The notes beneath the pieces are model-generated. The model saw only the letters and a program-made list of their open reading frames with translations, searched no databases and had not been told where the DNA came from. 64,000 bases of DNA, taken from assembly GCF_003148685.1 (NCBI RefSeq), contig NZ_QGGR01000041.1, forward strand, positions 1 to 64,000, written 5' to 3'. The DNA is from Actinoplanes xinjiangensis (GTDB taxonomy: Bacteria > Actinomycetota > Actinomycetes > Mycobacteriales > Micromonosporaceae). The first letter of the stretch is position 1. Each line of letters begins with the position of its first letter. Positions 26,245 to 34,462 of the stretch are shown here, in pieces. The translations under genes were made by a program, and so were the position numbers.

Positions 26245-27278
26245 GATGTCTCCTCCACAGCCGCCGGCCCGTCCGCGGTCTCGTCGTCACCCGTGCCAAG
26301 ATCGCCATCCGGGGCGTCCGAGTCAAGCCGCGCGGCCGCGGGATCGTCCGAACCGGTATCGTCCTCTGCCGGTTTGCTGCCCTCGTAGTCGTCGACCTCG
26401 AGTTCGACCTCGCCGTCCCCGCCGATCCACCGGACGGTCAGCTCGTCGAGAGAGACCGGCTGCTCGAAGTCGATCAGCCCTTCGCGGTAGAGCTCCAGCA
26501 ACGCCAGGAACCGGGCGACCACCTCGAGGGTGTTCTCACAGTCGGCGATGAGCAGGCTGAACGTGGCGACACCGGCCCGCCGCAGCCGATCACGCAGCAG
26601 GTTGGCGTGCTCACGGACACTGACCCGCACCTGGTGGATGTGGGCGATGGAAACCTGCGGCGGCCCCGGTTTGGGCAGGAAACTCTTCAGCGCCATCTTC
26701 AGCAGGCGTTCCGGACCGATGCCCAGCACCAGTTCGGGCAGCGCGTCGGCGTACCGCTGCTCGAGGGTGACCAGCCGCGGCCAGCGACGCGCCCCGGCGG
26801 CCTCGAGTTCCGCGATGTGCGCGGCGGCCTCCTTGTAGGCCTTGTACTGCAGGAGCCGGGCGAAGAGCAGGTCACGCGCCTCCAGCAGCGCCAGGTCCTC
26901 CTCGTCCTCGACCTCGGCGGCGGGCAGCAGCCGGGCCGCCTTGAGGTCCAGCAGGGTCGCCGCGACGAGCAGGAACTCACTGGTCTCGCCGAGGTCCCAG
27001 TCGTCGCCCATGGCCCGGATGTAGGCGATGAAGTCGTCGGTGACCTGATGCAGCGCGATCTCGGTGACGTCCAGCTTGTGCTTGCCGATGAGCTGCAACA
27101 GCAGATCGAACGGGCCGGTGAAGTTGTCCAGCCGGACGGTGAATCCGCTGGTCTCGATCTCCACACCGGCGGGTGCGACGGCCGGGGCGGCATCGCCGTG
27201 GTCCGGGGGCGACGGGGCGGGCTCTTCAAGCACGTGCCGACCGTAGACCATGCCTGTGACGAGTTCCTCCGGGTGCAC
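26241..27278 (-). CDS. scpA: segregation and condensation protein A
   Basis: ScpA kleisin, 345 aa, bridging the SMC heads. The N-terminal part binds the SMC neck (FTVRLDNFTGPFDLLLQLIGKHKLDVTEI split around residue 50), then FLLVAATLLDLKAARLLP. The C-terminal winged helix includes FLALLELYREGLIDFEQ. An acidic tail of about 50 residues ends the protein. The GTG at 27278 has GGAGAA 5 bp upstream; the ATG at 27251 is a weaker choice. It overlaps scpB by 4 bp. In related genomes parA is close upstream; here about 9 kb intervenes. Confidence 0.94.
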   Translation of the reverse strand: MHPEELVTGMVYGRHVLEEPAPSPPDHGDAAPAVAPAGVEIETSGFTVRLDNFTGPFDLLLQLIGKHKLDVTEIALHQVTDDFIAYIRAMGDDWDLGETSEFLLVAATLLDLKAARLLPAAEVEDEEDLALLEARDLLFARLLQYKAYKEAAAHIAELEAAGARRWPRLVTLEQRYADALPELVLGIGPERLLKMALKSFLPKPGPPQVSIAHIHQVRVSVREHANLLRDRLRRAGVATFSLLIADCENTLEVVARFLALLELYREGLIDFEQPVSLDELTVRWIGGDGEVELEVDDYEGSKPAEDDTGSDDPAAARLDSDAPDGDLGTGDDETADGPAAVEETS

Positions 27279-27369
27279 GCTTCTCCAACGTCATAATCCC
27301 GGCGGGGTTGCTCCGCGCACGGGTTACCGGCCGGTTACATTTCCTCGCGATCCCGGTTACGCTGCGGCG

Positions 27370-27894
27370 ATGCGGTCACTGATCTCACCTCGGCTGCTTC
27401 TTCGCGAGTGGGAGGAGAAGGACGTCGACTTCCTTCTCGACATGTATTCGCGATGGGAGGTGGTCCGATTCCTCGGCTCGGCACCACGTGTGCTGACCGG
27501 GCACGAGGACGCGGTCGCGACGCTCACCCGCTGGCGGGCGCGGCAGGACGACGTACACACGATCTGGGCGATCCAGGACCGGGCGACCGGCCACCTGCTG
27601 GGGACGGCGCTGCTGGTCCCGCTCCTCGCCTCCGGCGAGAGACTGCTCCCCGCCGGGGAGACCGAGATCGGCTGGCACCTGCACCCCAACGCCTGGGGCA
27701 AGGGGTACGCCACGGAGGCGGCCAACGCGGTGATGGCGTACGCCGCCCGTTCCGGCGTCGCCCCGGTGCTGGCCGTGACGTGGCCGGAGAACACGGCGTC
27801 ACAGGCGGTGTGCCGGCGACTCGGCATGCGCCACCTGGGCCAGACCGACGAGTACTACAACATGACCTGCGAACTGTTCACGAACGCGCCGTGA
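27370..27894 (+). CDS. GNAT-family N-acetyltransferase (RimJ/RimL-like)
   Basis: A 174-aa acetyltransferase using acetyl-CoA. The typical start TSRLLLR-like sequence reads SPRLLLREWEEKD. The acetyl-CoA loop is HPNAWGKGYATEA, and the C-terminal segment is ENTASQAVCRRLGMRHLG. The substrate may be a protein N-terminus or a small amine and cannot be told. It is divergent from scpA and ends in a hairpin shared with the histone-like gene. Confidence 0.85.
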   Translation: MRSLISPRLLLREWEEKDVDFLLDMYSRWEVVRFLGSAPRVLTGHEDAVATLTRWRARQDDVHTIWAIQDRATGHLLGTALLVPLLASGERLLPAGETEIGWHLHPNAWGKGYATEAANAVMAYAARSGVAPVLAVTWPENTASQAVCRRLGMRHLGQTDEYYNMTCELFTNAP

Positions 27895-27896
27895 AA

Positions 27897-27928
27897 CGGG
27901 CCGTCGAGCCGAACAGCGCGACGGCCCG
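27897..27928. terminator. bidirectional terminator
   Basis: A perfect 10-bp stem (27897-27906 with 27919-27928) with a 12-nt loop lies between the converging acetyltransferase and histone-like genes. Confidence 0.65.
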
Positions 27929-27933
27929 GCAGA

Positions 27934-28227
27934 TCACTTCTTCTTGGCCTTCTTCGCGGCCTTGGCGGGGGCCTCGACGGCCACCGGCGCCTCGACGACC
28001 GGCGCGGTCTTCTTGGCCTTCTTCGCGGCCTTGGCCGGAGCCTCGACGGCCACCGGCGCGGTCTTCTTGGCCTTCTTCGCGGCCTTGGCGGGGGCCTCGA
28101 CGGCCACCGGCGCCTCGACGACCGGCGCGACCTTCTTGGCCTTCTTGGCCTTCTCGGCCTTCACCGGCTCAACCGGCGCAGCCTCGACCTTTACCGCCTT
28201 CTTGGCCTTTTCCTTGGTCTTCGCCAC
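27934..28227 (-). CDS. histone H1-like Ala/Lys/Pro-rich protein
   Basis: A 97-aa basic protein with no globular domain. It consists of near-identical repeats of the type VEAPAKAAKKAKKTAPV, matched by long direct DNA repeats at 27950-28140, and ends in KKAKKK. Such tails bind DNA or RNA non-specifically, as in histone H1-like proteins and the mycobacterial HupB tail. The GTG at 28227 has a strong site, GAGGAGG. A TATAGT -10 on the minus strand is at 28290-28295. A role in nucleoid packing is inference; the neighbouring condensin genes make it attractive. Confidence 0.75.
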   Translation of the reverse strand: MAKTKEKAKKAVKVEAAPVEPVKAEKAKKAKKVAPVVEAPVAVEAPAKAAKKAKKTAPVAVEAPAKAAKKAKKTAPVVEAPVAVEAPAKAAKKAKKK

Positions 28228-28289
28228 GTCGGCCTCCTCTCACAGATGTACCTCACGCGACCCGGCCGGCGCGCGTGTGTGTGGACGCG

Positions 28290-28295
28290 ACTATA
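28290..28295 (-). promoter_or_regulatory. -10 element of the histone-like gene
   Basis: On the minus strand this reads TATAGT, 62 bp before the GTG start. No clear -35 is seen. An inverted pair GTGAGAT (28332-28338) and ATCTCAC (28363-28369) lies upstream of it and might be regulatory or part of the glpK terminator region. Confidence 0.35.
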
Positions 28296-28463
28296 GACAC
28301 CGCCGCGAAATCTGGGGTTGGCGAGACCGAAGTGAGATGTTCACCATTCTGTTTTCCGGTTGATCTCACGCAGCGATCCACACATCGCCGAAAGCCGGGA
28401 GCCGCACACAATTACGACTCCGGGTGACACACGTCGTCGGGTGACCGGTGTGGACGGTGCGGG

Positions 28464-29921
28464 TCAGTCCTCGCGGCTGAAGAGGACGGCGCAGTCGATC
28501 GCGCGGCGCCACCGGGCGTACTCCCGCTCGCGCCGGCCGGAGTCCAGTGTGGGCCGCCACCGGCCGGCCCGGTGCCGGTTGGCGCGCAGGTCCCGCAGGT
28601 CCGACCAATAGCCGACGGCCAGCCCGGCCGCGTAGGCGGCGCCCAGCGACACGGTCTCGGCGACCAGCGGGCGGACCACCGGCACCTGGAGGAAGTCGGC
28701 GACGATCTGCATCAGCAGGTTGTCGGCGGTCATCCCACCGTCCACGTTGAGCGCGGTCAGGGCCAGCCCGGAGTCGGCGTTCATGGCGTCCACGACATCG
28801 CGGGTCTGCCAGCCGGTCGCCTCCAGCACCGCGCGGGCCAGATGCCCCTTGGTGATGTACGACGTGAGACCGACGATCACACCCCGGGCCTCACTGTGCC
28901 AGTACGGTGCGTAGAGCCCGGAGAACGCCGGCACGATGTAGCAGCCGCCGTTGTCGTCCACCGTCCCGGCCAGCGTCTCGATCTCCGACGCGGTGCCGAT
29001 CAGCCCGAGCCCGTCACGGACCCACTGCACCAGCGAGCCGGCGATCGCGATCGAACCCTCCAGGGCGAACACCGGCGGCTCGCCACCGATCCGGTAGCCG
29101 ACCGTGGTGATAAGTCCGTGGCGCGACCGGACCGGGGTGGTGCCGGTGTTCATCAGCAGGAAACCACCGGTGCCGTAGGTGCACTTGGCCTCACCCGGCT
29201 CGAAACAGGTCTGCCCGAACAGGGCCGCCTGCTGATCACCGATGGCGGCGGCGATCGGCACCCCCGGCAGCACGGTCTCGGCTGTTCCGTACACCTCGGA
29301 GGAGGATCTGATCGCGGGCAGCATCGCCCGCGGGATCCGGAAGAGGTCCAGCAGCTCGTCGTCCCAGTCGAGGGTGGCGAGGTTCATCAGCATCGTGCGG
29401 CTGGCGTTGGTCACGTCGGTGATGTGCAGGCCACCGGTGAGGTTCCAGATCAGCCAGCTGTCCATCGTGCCGAAGAGCACCTCGCCACGTTCGGCGCGGT
29501 CCCGCATACCGTTGTCGAGCAGCCACTGGATCTTCGTGGCGGAGAAGTAGGTGGCCGGCGGAAGACCGGTCCGGCTCTTCACGAGGTCGGCGTCGATGGT
29601 GGAGACGTCGGTGCGGGTGTCCTGCCAGACGATCGCCGGTGCCACCGGGACGCCGGTGGCACGGTCCCACAGCACCACGGTCTCCCGCTGATTCGCGATC
29701 CCGATCGCCGCCACCTCCGGCGGATCCACGTCGCGCAGCGCCTGCGGGATCAGCCGCCGCACGTCACGCCAGATCCGGGCGGCGTCGTGCTCCACCCACC
29801 CCGGCCGTGGATAGGACTGCGGATGCTCGGCCCGCACCACCGACACCACCGTCGCCCGCCGGTCGAACAGGATGCACCGCGTCGACGTCGTCCCCTGATC
29901 CACCGCCAGCACGTAACTCAT
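28464..29921 (-). CDS. glpK: glycerol kinase, first copy
   Basis: A 485-aa FGGY kinase that phosphorylates glycerol to glycerol 3-phosphate. Motifs: AVDQGTTSTRCILFD at the start, WVEHDAARIW, IANQRETVVLWDRATG, GDQQAALFGQ, CTYGTGGFLL and VDGGMTADNLLMQ. Its ATG overlaps the IclR stop by 4 bp, so it is co-transcribed with that regulator. The middle third is nearly identical, including silent positions, to the second glpK at 30824-32296, while both ends differ much more. This mosaic suggests gene conversion. Two copies may differ in regulation or substrate. Confidence 0.93.
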   Translation of the reverse strand: MSYVLAVDQGTTSTRCILFDRRATVVSVVRAEHPQSYPRPGWVEHDAARIWRDVRRLIPQALRDVDPPEVAAIGIANQRETVVLWDRATGVPVAPAIVWQDTRTDVSTIDADLVKSRTGLPPATYFSATKIQWLLDNGMRDRAERGEVLFGTMDSWLIWNLTGGLHITDVTNASRTMLMNLATLDWDDELLDLFRIPRAMLPAIRSSSEVYGTAETVLPGVPIAAAIGDQQAALFGQTCFEPGEAKCTYGTGGFLLMNTGTTPVRSRHGLITTVGYRIGGEPPVFALEGSIAIAGSLVQWVRDGLGLIGTASEIETLAGTVDDNGGCYIVPAFSGLYAPYWHSEARGVIVGLTSYITKGHLARAVLEATGWQTRDVVDAMNADSGLALTALNVDGGMTADNLLMQIVADFLQVPVVRPLVAETVSLGAAYAAGLAVGYWSDLRDLRANRHRAGRWRPTLDSGRREREYARWRRAIDCAVLFSRED

Positions 29922-30688
29922 GACCCGGCCACATCTCTGGAGATCGACCGGGCGGCCGCCAGCACGTGGTCGACAAGCGCCGGCCGCGCCTGCCGCCGGG
30001 TGTCGGTCAGCCGCTCCACCGGCCCGGCGATGCCGACGGCACCGACCACGAGACCGCCGGAGGTGCGGACCGGCGCGGCGATCCCGGCGAGTCCGGGCCG
30101 CCACTCCTCCACCGACAGGGCCCAGCCGCGGGCGCGGGTCCCGGTCAGCATCCGGGCGAGATCACCGCGGTCGGTCACCGTCCTTCGCGTGTACGGGCTG
30201 AGCACGCCCGCCATCACCGAGGCCGCGGCCGGCGCCGAGTAGGCGAGCAGGACCTTGCCGAGCGCGGTGGCGTGCGGCGGAAGCCGGATCCCGGTGTCCA
30301 GTGACTGGGCCGAGTCGTCGGGCCGGAAGACGTGGTGCACGACGAGGACCGCGCCGTCGTCGAGCACGCCCAGCCGCACCTCCTCGCCGCTCCGGGCGGC
30401 CAGCGCGTCGGCCCAGGTGAGCGCCCGGCCGCGCAGCTCGTTGGCGTCGATGCCGGTCGAGCCCAGATCGAGCAGTCCCCGGCCGAGCCGGTACCGGGCG
30501 GTCCGCGTGTCCTGCTCGACGAACCCGACGTGCTCCAGGGTCCGCAGGATGCTGTGCGCGGTGGATTTGGGCAGGCCGAGCGCGTCCGCGATCTCCTTGA
30601 CGCGCAGCCGGTCCGGCCCGGCCGCCAGCAGGCGCAACACGGCCGACGACCGCTCGATCGACTGGATCAGCCCAGGCACGTGCGACAT
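29918..30688 (-). CDS. IclR-family transcriptional regulator
   Basis: A 256-aa regulator. The N-terminal winged helix (SIERSSAVLRLLAAG, RVKEIADALGLPKSTAHSIL) is followed by the IclR effector domain with LPPHATALGKVLLA and GIAAPVRTSGGLVVGAVGIAGP. It overlaps the first glpK gene by 4 bp and diverges from the second glpK-glpD operon, so it very probably controls glycerol use, as GylR does in Streptomyces. The ATG at 30688 lies inside a perfect palindrome, a likely self-repression site. Confidence 0.92.
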   Translation of the reverse strand: MSHVPGLIQSIERSSAVLRLLAAGPDRLRVKEIADALGLPKSTAHSILRTLEHVGFVEQDTRTARYRLGRGLLDLGSTGIDANELRGRALTWADALAARSGEEVRLGVLDDGAVLVVHHVFRPDDSAQSLDTGIRLPPHATALGKVLLAYSAPAAASVMAGVLSPYTRRTVTDRGDLARMLTGTRARGWALSVEEWRPGLAGIAAPVRTSGGLVVGAVGIAGPVERLTDTRRQARPALVDHVLAAARSISRDVAGS

Positions 30689-30697
30689 TGTCGCACG
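30679..30697. promoter_or_regulatory. palindrome covering the IclR start codon
   Basis: CGTGCGACATTGTCGCACG is a perfect 19-bp palindrome whose centre is the first base of the IclR start codon on the minus strand. Position and symmetry suggest an operator for the regulator itself. Confidence 0.55.
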
Positions 30698-30748
30698 CAC
30701 CTCGTTGCCGCACCCCCGAACGCTCCCTAGCGTCGCGTCCAACGGCCC

Positions 30749-30801
30749 GGCTGGTTCCCACCGCTGTCTCAGCAGGCCTGAGACAGCGGTGGGAACCAGC
30801 C
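30749..30801. repeat. 53-bp palindromic element, single copy
   Basis: A perfect 24-bp inverted repeat (30749-30772 with 30778-30801) with a 5-nt loop, extendable by one pair. It begins GGCTGGTTCCCACCG and ends with the complement. It is the same length and sequence type as the arrays at 34175-34416 and 62729-62907. It lies between the IclR start and the second glpK, 12 bp before the ribosome site, so it could shape the glpK mRNA leader. Confidence 0.85.
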
Positions 30802-30823
30802 GCGGGTTTGACAGGGAGGTTCA

Positions 30824-32296
30824 GTGACGCGGTACGTGGGCGCGATCGATCAGGGCACCACCAGCACACGGTTCATGATCTTCGACCGGGCCGGTCGCGA
30901 GATCGGCCGTCACCAGCTGGAACACCGGCAGATCCAGCCGCGGTCCGGCTGGGTCGAGCACGATCCCGCGGAGATCTGGGAGAACACCCTCAAGACCATC
31001 GCGGTGGCGCTCGCCGACACCGGGCTCACCCCCGCCGACCTGGCCGCCGTCGGGATCACCAACCAGCGGGAGACCGTGGTGCTGTGGGACCGTGCCACCG
31101 GAGCGCCGGTCGCCCCGGCGATCGTCTGGCAGGACACCCGCACGGACTACCTCATCCCGTCGATCGACGCCGACCTCGTCCGCAGTCGCACCGGTCTTCC
31201 GCCGGCCACCTACTTCTCCGCCACGAAGATCCAGTGGCTGCTCGACAACGGACTCCGGGACCGCGCCGAACGCGGCGAGGTGCTCTTCGGCACGATCGAC
31301 TCCTGGCTGATCTGGAACCTCACCGGTGGCCTGCACATCACCGACGTCACCAACGCCAGCCGGACGATGCTGATGAACCTCGCGACCCTCGACTGGGACG
31401 ACGAGCTGCTGGACCTCTTCCGGATCCCCCGGACGATGCTGCCGCGGATCCGGTCGTCGGCGGAGGTCTACGGCACGGCGGAGGCCGTACTCCCCGGGGT
31501 GCCGATCGCCGCCGCCATCGGTGACCAGCAGGCGGCCCTGTTCGGGCAGACCTGTTTCGAGCCGGGTGAGGCCAAGTGCACCTACGGCACCGGTGGCTTC
31601 CTGCTGATGAACACCGGCACCACCCCGGTCCGCTCCAGCCACGGACTGATCACCACGGTCGGCTACCGCTTCGGGACCGAAGCCCCCGTCTTCGCCCTGG
31701 AAGGGTCGATCGCCGCCTGCGGCGCCGCCGTCCAGTGGCTGCGTGATCAGCTCGGTGTCCTGGAGACGGCCGGAGACAGCGAAACCCTGGCCGGGCAGGT
31801 CGAGGACAGCGCCGGCGTCTGCTTCGTACCGGCGTTCTCCGGTCTGTTCGCCCCCTACTGGCGCCCGGACGCCCGGGCCGCCATCGTCGGCCTGTCCCGC
31901 TTCCACACCGCCGCCCACATCACCCGGGCCGCCCTGGAAGCCATCTGCTACCAGACCCGGGACGTCGTCGCGGCGATGGCCCAGGACTCAGGGACCGCCC
32001 TGGACTGTCTCCAGGTCGACGGCGGGGTCACCGCCAACGCCCTCTGCATGCAGTTGCAGGCCGACATCCTCGGCGTCCCGGTCAGCCGGCCGGCCGTCGC
32101 CGAGACCACCGCGCTCGGAGCCGCCTACGCGGCCGGGCTCGCGGTCGGCTTCTGGAACTCCCTGGACGATCTGCGCGCCAACCGGCACGAGGACCGGCGC
32201 TGGCAGCCGTCCTGGTCGGCGGCCCGGCGCAGCGAAGGCATCACCCGATGGAGTGCGGCCATCGACCGCACCCTCGACTGGGTCAGCGTCGGCTGA
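30824..32296 (+). CDS. glpK: glycerol kinase, second copy
   Basis: A 490-aa FGGY-family glycerol kinase. Motifs: GAIDQGTTSTRFMIFD, WVEHDPAEIWENTL, ITNQRETVVLWDRATG, IGDQQAALFGQ and VDGGVTANALCMQ. The GTG at 30824 follows GGGAGG. It forms an operon with glpD 23 bp downstream and diverges from IclR. Compared with the first copy, residues from about 80 to 280 are almost the same, while the N-terminal 75 and the last 200 residues share roughly 60 per cent by eye. No glycerol facilitator gene accompanies it. Confidence 0.95.
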   Translation: MTRYVGAIDQGTTSTRFMIFDRAGREIGRHQLEHRQIQPRSGWVEHDPAEIWENTLKTIAVALADTGLTPADLAAVGITNQRETVVLWDRATGAPVAPAIVWQDTRTDYLIPSIDADLVRSRTGLPPATYFSATKIQWLLDNGLRDRAERGEVLFGTIDSWLIWNLTGGLHITDVTNASRTMLMNLATLDWDDELLDLFRIPRTMLPRIRSSAEVYGTAEAVLPGVPIAAAIGDQQAALFGQTCFEPGEAKCTYGTGGFLLMNTGTTPVRSSHGLITTVGYRFGTEAPVFALEGSIAACGAAVQWLRDQLGVLETAGDSETLAGQVEDSAGVCFVPAFSGLFAPYWRPDARAAIVGLSRFHTAAHITRAALEAICYQTRDVVAAMAQDSGTALDCLQVDGGVTANALCMQLQADILGVPVSRPAVAETTALGAAYAAGLAVGFWNSLDDLRANRHEDRRWQPSWSAARRSEGITRWSAAIDRTLDWVSVG

Positions 32297-32319
32297 CCCG
32301 CCGGAAAAGAGGATCAGAG

Positions 32320-34026
32320 ATGAAAACCGGAGTGATCTCGCCCCAGGCCCGTACGAAGGCCCTCGCCGCCATGTCGTCCGGCCCCGAGTTGGACGTGCTG
32401 GTCGTGGGCGCCGGCGTGGTCGGCGCCGGCTCGGCACTCGACGCCGCCACCCGCGGCCTCTCCGTCGGCCTCCTCGAAGCCCGGGACTTCGCCAGTGGCA
32501 CCTCCAGCCGGTCCAGCAAACTCATCCACGGCGGCCTGCGCTACCTGGAGATGCTGGACTTCAGCCTGGTCCGGGAGGCGCTGCGGGAACGCGGACTGCT
32601 GATCCAGAAACTCGCCCCGCACCTGGTCCGGCCGGTGCCGTTCCTCTACCCGCTGCAGAAACGCGCCTGGGAACGCCTGTACGTCGGTGCCGGCGTGGCC
32701 CTCTACGACATCCTCGCCCTCGGCGGCGGGGCCGGCGTGCCGATGCACCGGCACCTGAGCCGCGTCGAAGCGCTCAAGGCGTTCCCGTCGCTGCGCCCGG
32801 AGACCCTGGTCGGAGCGATCCGCTACTACGACGCGCAGGTCGACGACGCCCGGCACACCATGTTCCTGGTCCGCACCGCGGTCGCCAACGGCGCGCACGT
32901 CGCCTCCCGCACCGAGGTCACCGGCTTCCTCCGCGAGGGCCGCCGGGTCGTCGGCGTCACCGCCCGCGACCTGGAGACCGGCGCCGAACTGACGATCCGC
33001 GCCCGCACGGTGATCAACGCGACCGGCGTGTGGACCGGCGACAGCCAGGCGATGCTCACCGGCGAACGCGGCGAATTCACGATCACCGCGAGCAAGGGGA
33101 TCCACCTGGTGGTGCCGCGCGACCGCATCGCCGGCCGCACCGGCATTATCCTGCGTACGGCCACCAGCGTCCTGTTCGTGATCCCCTGGAACCAGCACTG
33201 GATCATCGGAACCACCGACACCGCATGGGACCTGGACAAGTCCGACCCGGCCGCGTCCGGAAAGGACGTCGACTACCTGCTCGACGAGGTCAACAAGGCT
33301 CTCGCCGTGCCACTGACCCGCGACGACGTACAGGGCGTCTACGCCGGTCTGCGCCCACTGCTGTCGGCCGAGGCGGCCAGCACCGCGAAACTGTCCCGCG
33401 AGCACGCGGTCGGCAACCCGGTCCCCGGCATGATCGTCGTCGCCGGCGGCAAGTACACGACGTACCGGGTGATGGCCAAGGACGCCGTCGACGCCGCCGT
33501 CGGTGAACTCGCCGCCCGCGTCCCCGCCTCCTGCACCGACCAGGTCCCGCTGCTCGGCGCCGACGGCTACCGCGCCGCCTGGAACCGCCGCGCCGCCCTG
33601 GCCCGCGAGTCCGGCCTCACCGTCACCGTGATCGAGCAGCTGCTGCACCGCTACGGCACCCTGATCGACGAGGTGCTGACACTGATCGAGGAGGACCCGT
33701 CCCTCGGCCTGCCCCTGGACGGCGCCGCCGGCCACCTGCGCGCCGAGATCCGCTACGCGGCCAGCCACGAAGGCGCCCGGCACCTCGAGGACGTGCTGTC
33801 CCGGCGTACCCGGATCGCCTTCGAGACCCCGGACCGCGGCGTCGCGGCAGCCCGCGCGGCCGCCGCCCTGATCGCGCCGGTCCTCGGCTGGACCGCCGCC
33901 GACGCCTCCCGCGAGGCCGACGCCTACGAGTCCCGTGTCATCGCCGAACTCGCCGCCCAGCAACAGCCCGACGACGCCACCGCCGACGCCACCCTGCGGC
34001 GCACCTCCCTGGCCACCGCCGCCTGA
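32320..34026 (+). CDS. glpD: aerobic glycerol-3-phosphate dehydrogenase
   Basis: A 568-aa FAD enzyme that oxidises glycerol 3-phosphate to dihydroxyacetone phosphate at the membrane. The FAD-binding motif is VVGAGVVGAGSALDAATRG. Family signatures are SGTSSRSSKLIHGGLRYL, a second near AGGKYTTYRVMAKDAVD, and the C-terminal DAO domain with RYAASHEGARHLEDVLSRRTR. The ATG at 32320 has AAAGAGGA upstream. It completes the glycerol pathway with the upstream kinase and is followed by a strong terminator. Confidence 0.96.
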   Translation: MKTGVISPQARTKALAAMSSGPELDVLVVGAGVVGAGSALDAATRGLSVGLLEARDFASGTSSRSSKLIHGGLRYLEMLDFSLVREALRERGLLIQKLAPHLVRPVPFLYPLQKRAWERLYVGAGVALYDILALGGGAGVPMHRHLSRVEALKAFPSLRPETLVGAIRYYDAQVDDARHTMFLVRTAVANGAHVASRTEVTGFLREGRRVVGVTARDLETGAELTIRARTVINATGVWTGDSQAMLTGERGEFTITASKGIHLVVPRDRIAGRTGIILRTATSVLFVIPWNQHWIIGTTDTAWDLDKSDPAASGKDVDYLLDEVNKALAVPLTRDDVQGVYAGLRPLLSAEAASTAKLSREHAVGNPVPGMIVVAGGKYTTYRVMAKDAVDAAVGELAARVPASCTDQVPLLGADGYRAAWNRRAALARESGLTVTVIEQLLHRYGTLIDEVLTLIEEDPSLGLPLDGAAGHLRAEIRYAASHEGARHLEDVLSRRTRIAFETPDRGVAAARAAAALIAPVLGWTAADASREADAYESRVIAELAAQQQPDDATADATLRRTSLATAA

Positions 34027-34033
34027 CCGGTCC

Positions 34034-34063
34034 GCTCCGGCGTGCGAGGACGCACGCCGGAGC
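34034..34063 (+). terminator. terminator of the glpK-glpD operon
   Basis: A perfect 13-bp stem (34034-34046 with 34051-34063) with loop AGGA, 8 bp after the glpD stop. Confidence 0.75.
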
Positions 34064-34174
34064 ACCACCGCCGTTTCTCCCTCCGCCCGCGAGGCCCGGT
34101 ACCACCACGCGACCGTCGGCCGGTTCCACCCGACGCGCTCCACAACAACCCGGCCCCAGCCCCCGACGTACCCG

Positions 34175-34416
34175 GGCTGGTCCCCACCGCTGTCTCAAGC
34201 CCGCTGAGACAGCGGTGACAGCCAGCCGCCCCTTTCGGGCTGGGCCCCACCGCTGTCTCAAGCGCCGCGAGACAGCGGTGACAACCAGCCGCCCCTTTCG
34301 GGCTGGACCTCACCGCTGTCTCAAGCGCCGCGAGACAGCGGTGACAACCAGCCGCCCCTTTCGGGCTGGACCTCACCGCTGCCTCAAGCGCCGCGAGACA
34401 GCGGTGACAGCCAGCC
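34175..34416. repeat. array of four 53-bp palindromic elements, 63-bp period
   Basis: Copies at 34175-34227, 34238-34290, 34301-34353 and 34364-34416. Each starts GGCTGG, ends CCAGCC, and contains CACCGCTGTCTC with GAGACAGCGGTG as inner arms; the fourth has one T-to-C change in this core. The 10-bp linkers read GCCCCTTTCG. This array fills most of the gene-free stretch 34027-34462. The remaining bases hold the glpD terminator and another GC-rich hairpin near 34413-34440. No transposase or CRISPR gene is present. Confidence 0.9.
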
Positions 34417-34462
34417 CGGCGGGCGGAGCCGCCGGGCGGCAGAGCCCGGCCGCGGGCGCTCG

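Noticed and set aside
34175..34416. CRISPR-like array or repeat-peptide gene
   Set aside because: Linkers are conserved and only 10 bp, so there are no unique spacers. The frame is open on both strands only because the 63-bp period is a multiple of three; no credible start or ribosome site exists.
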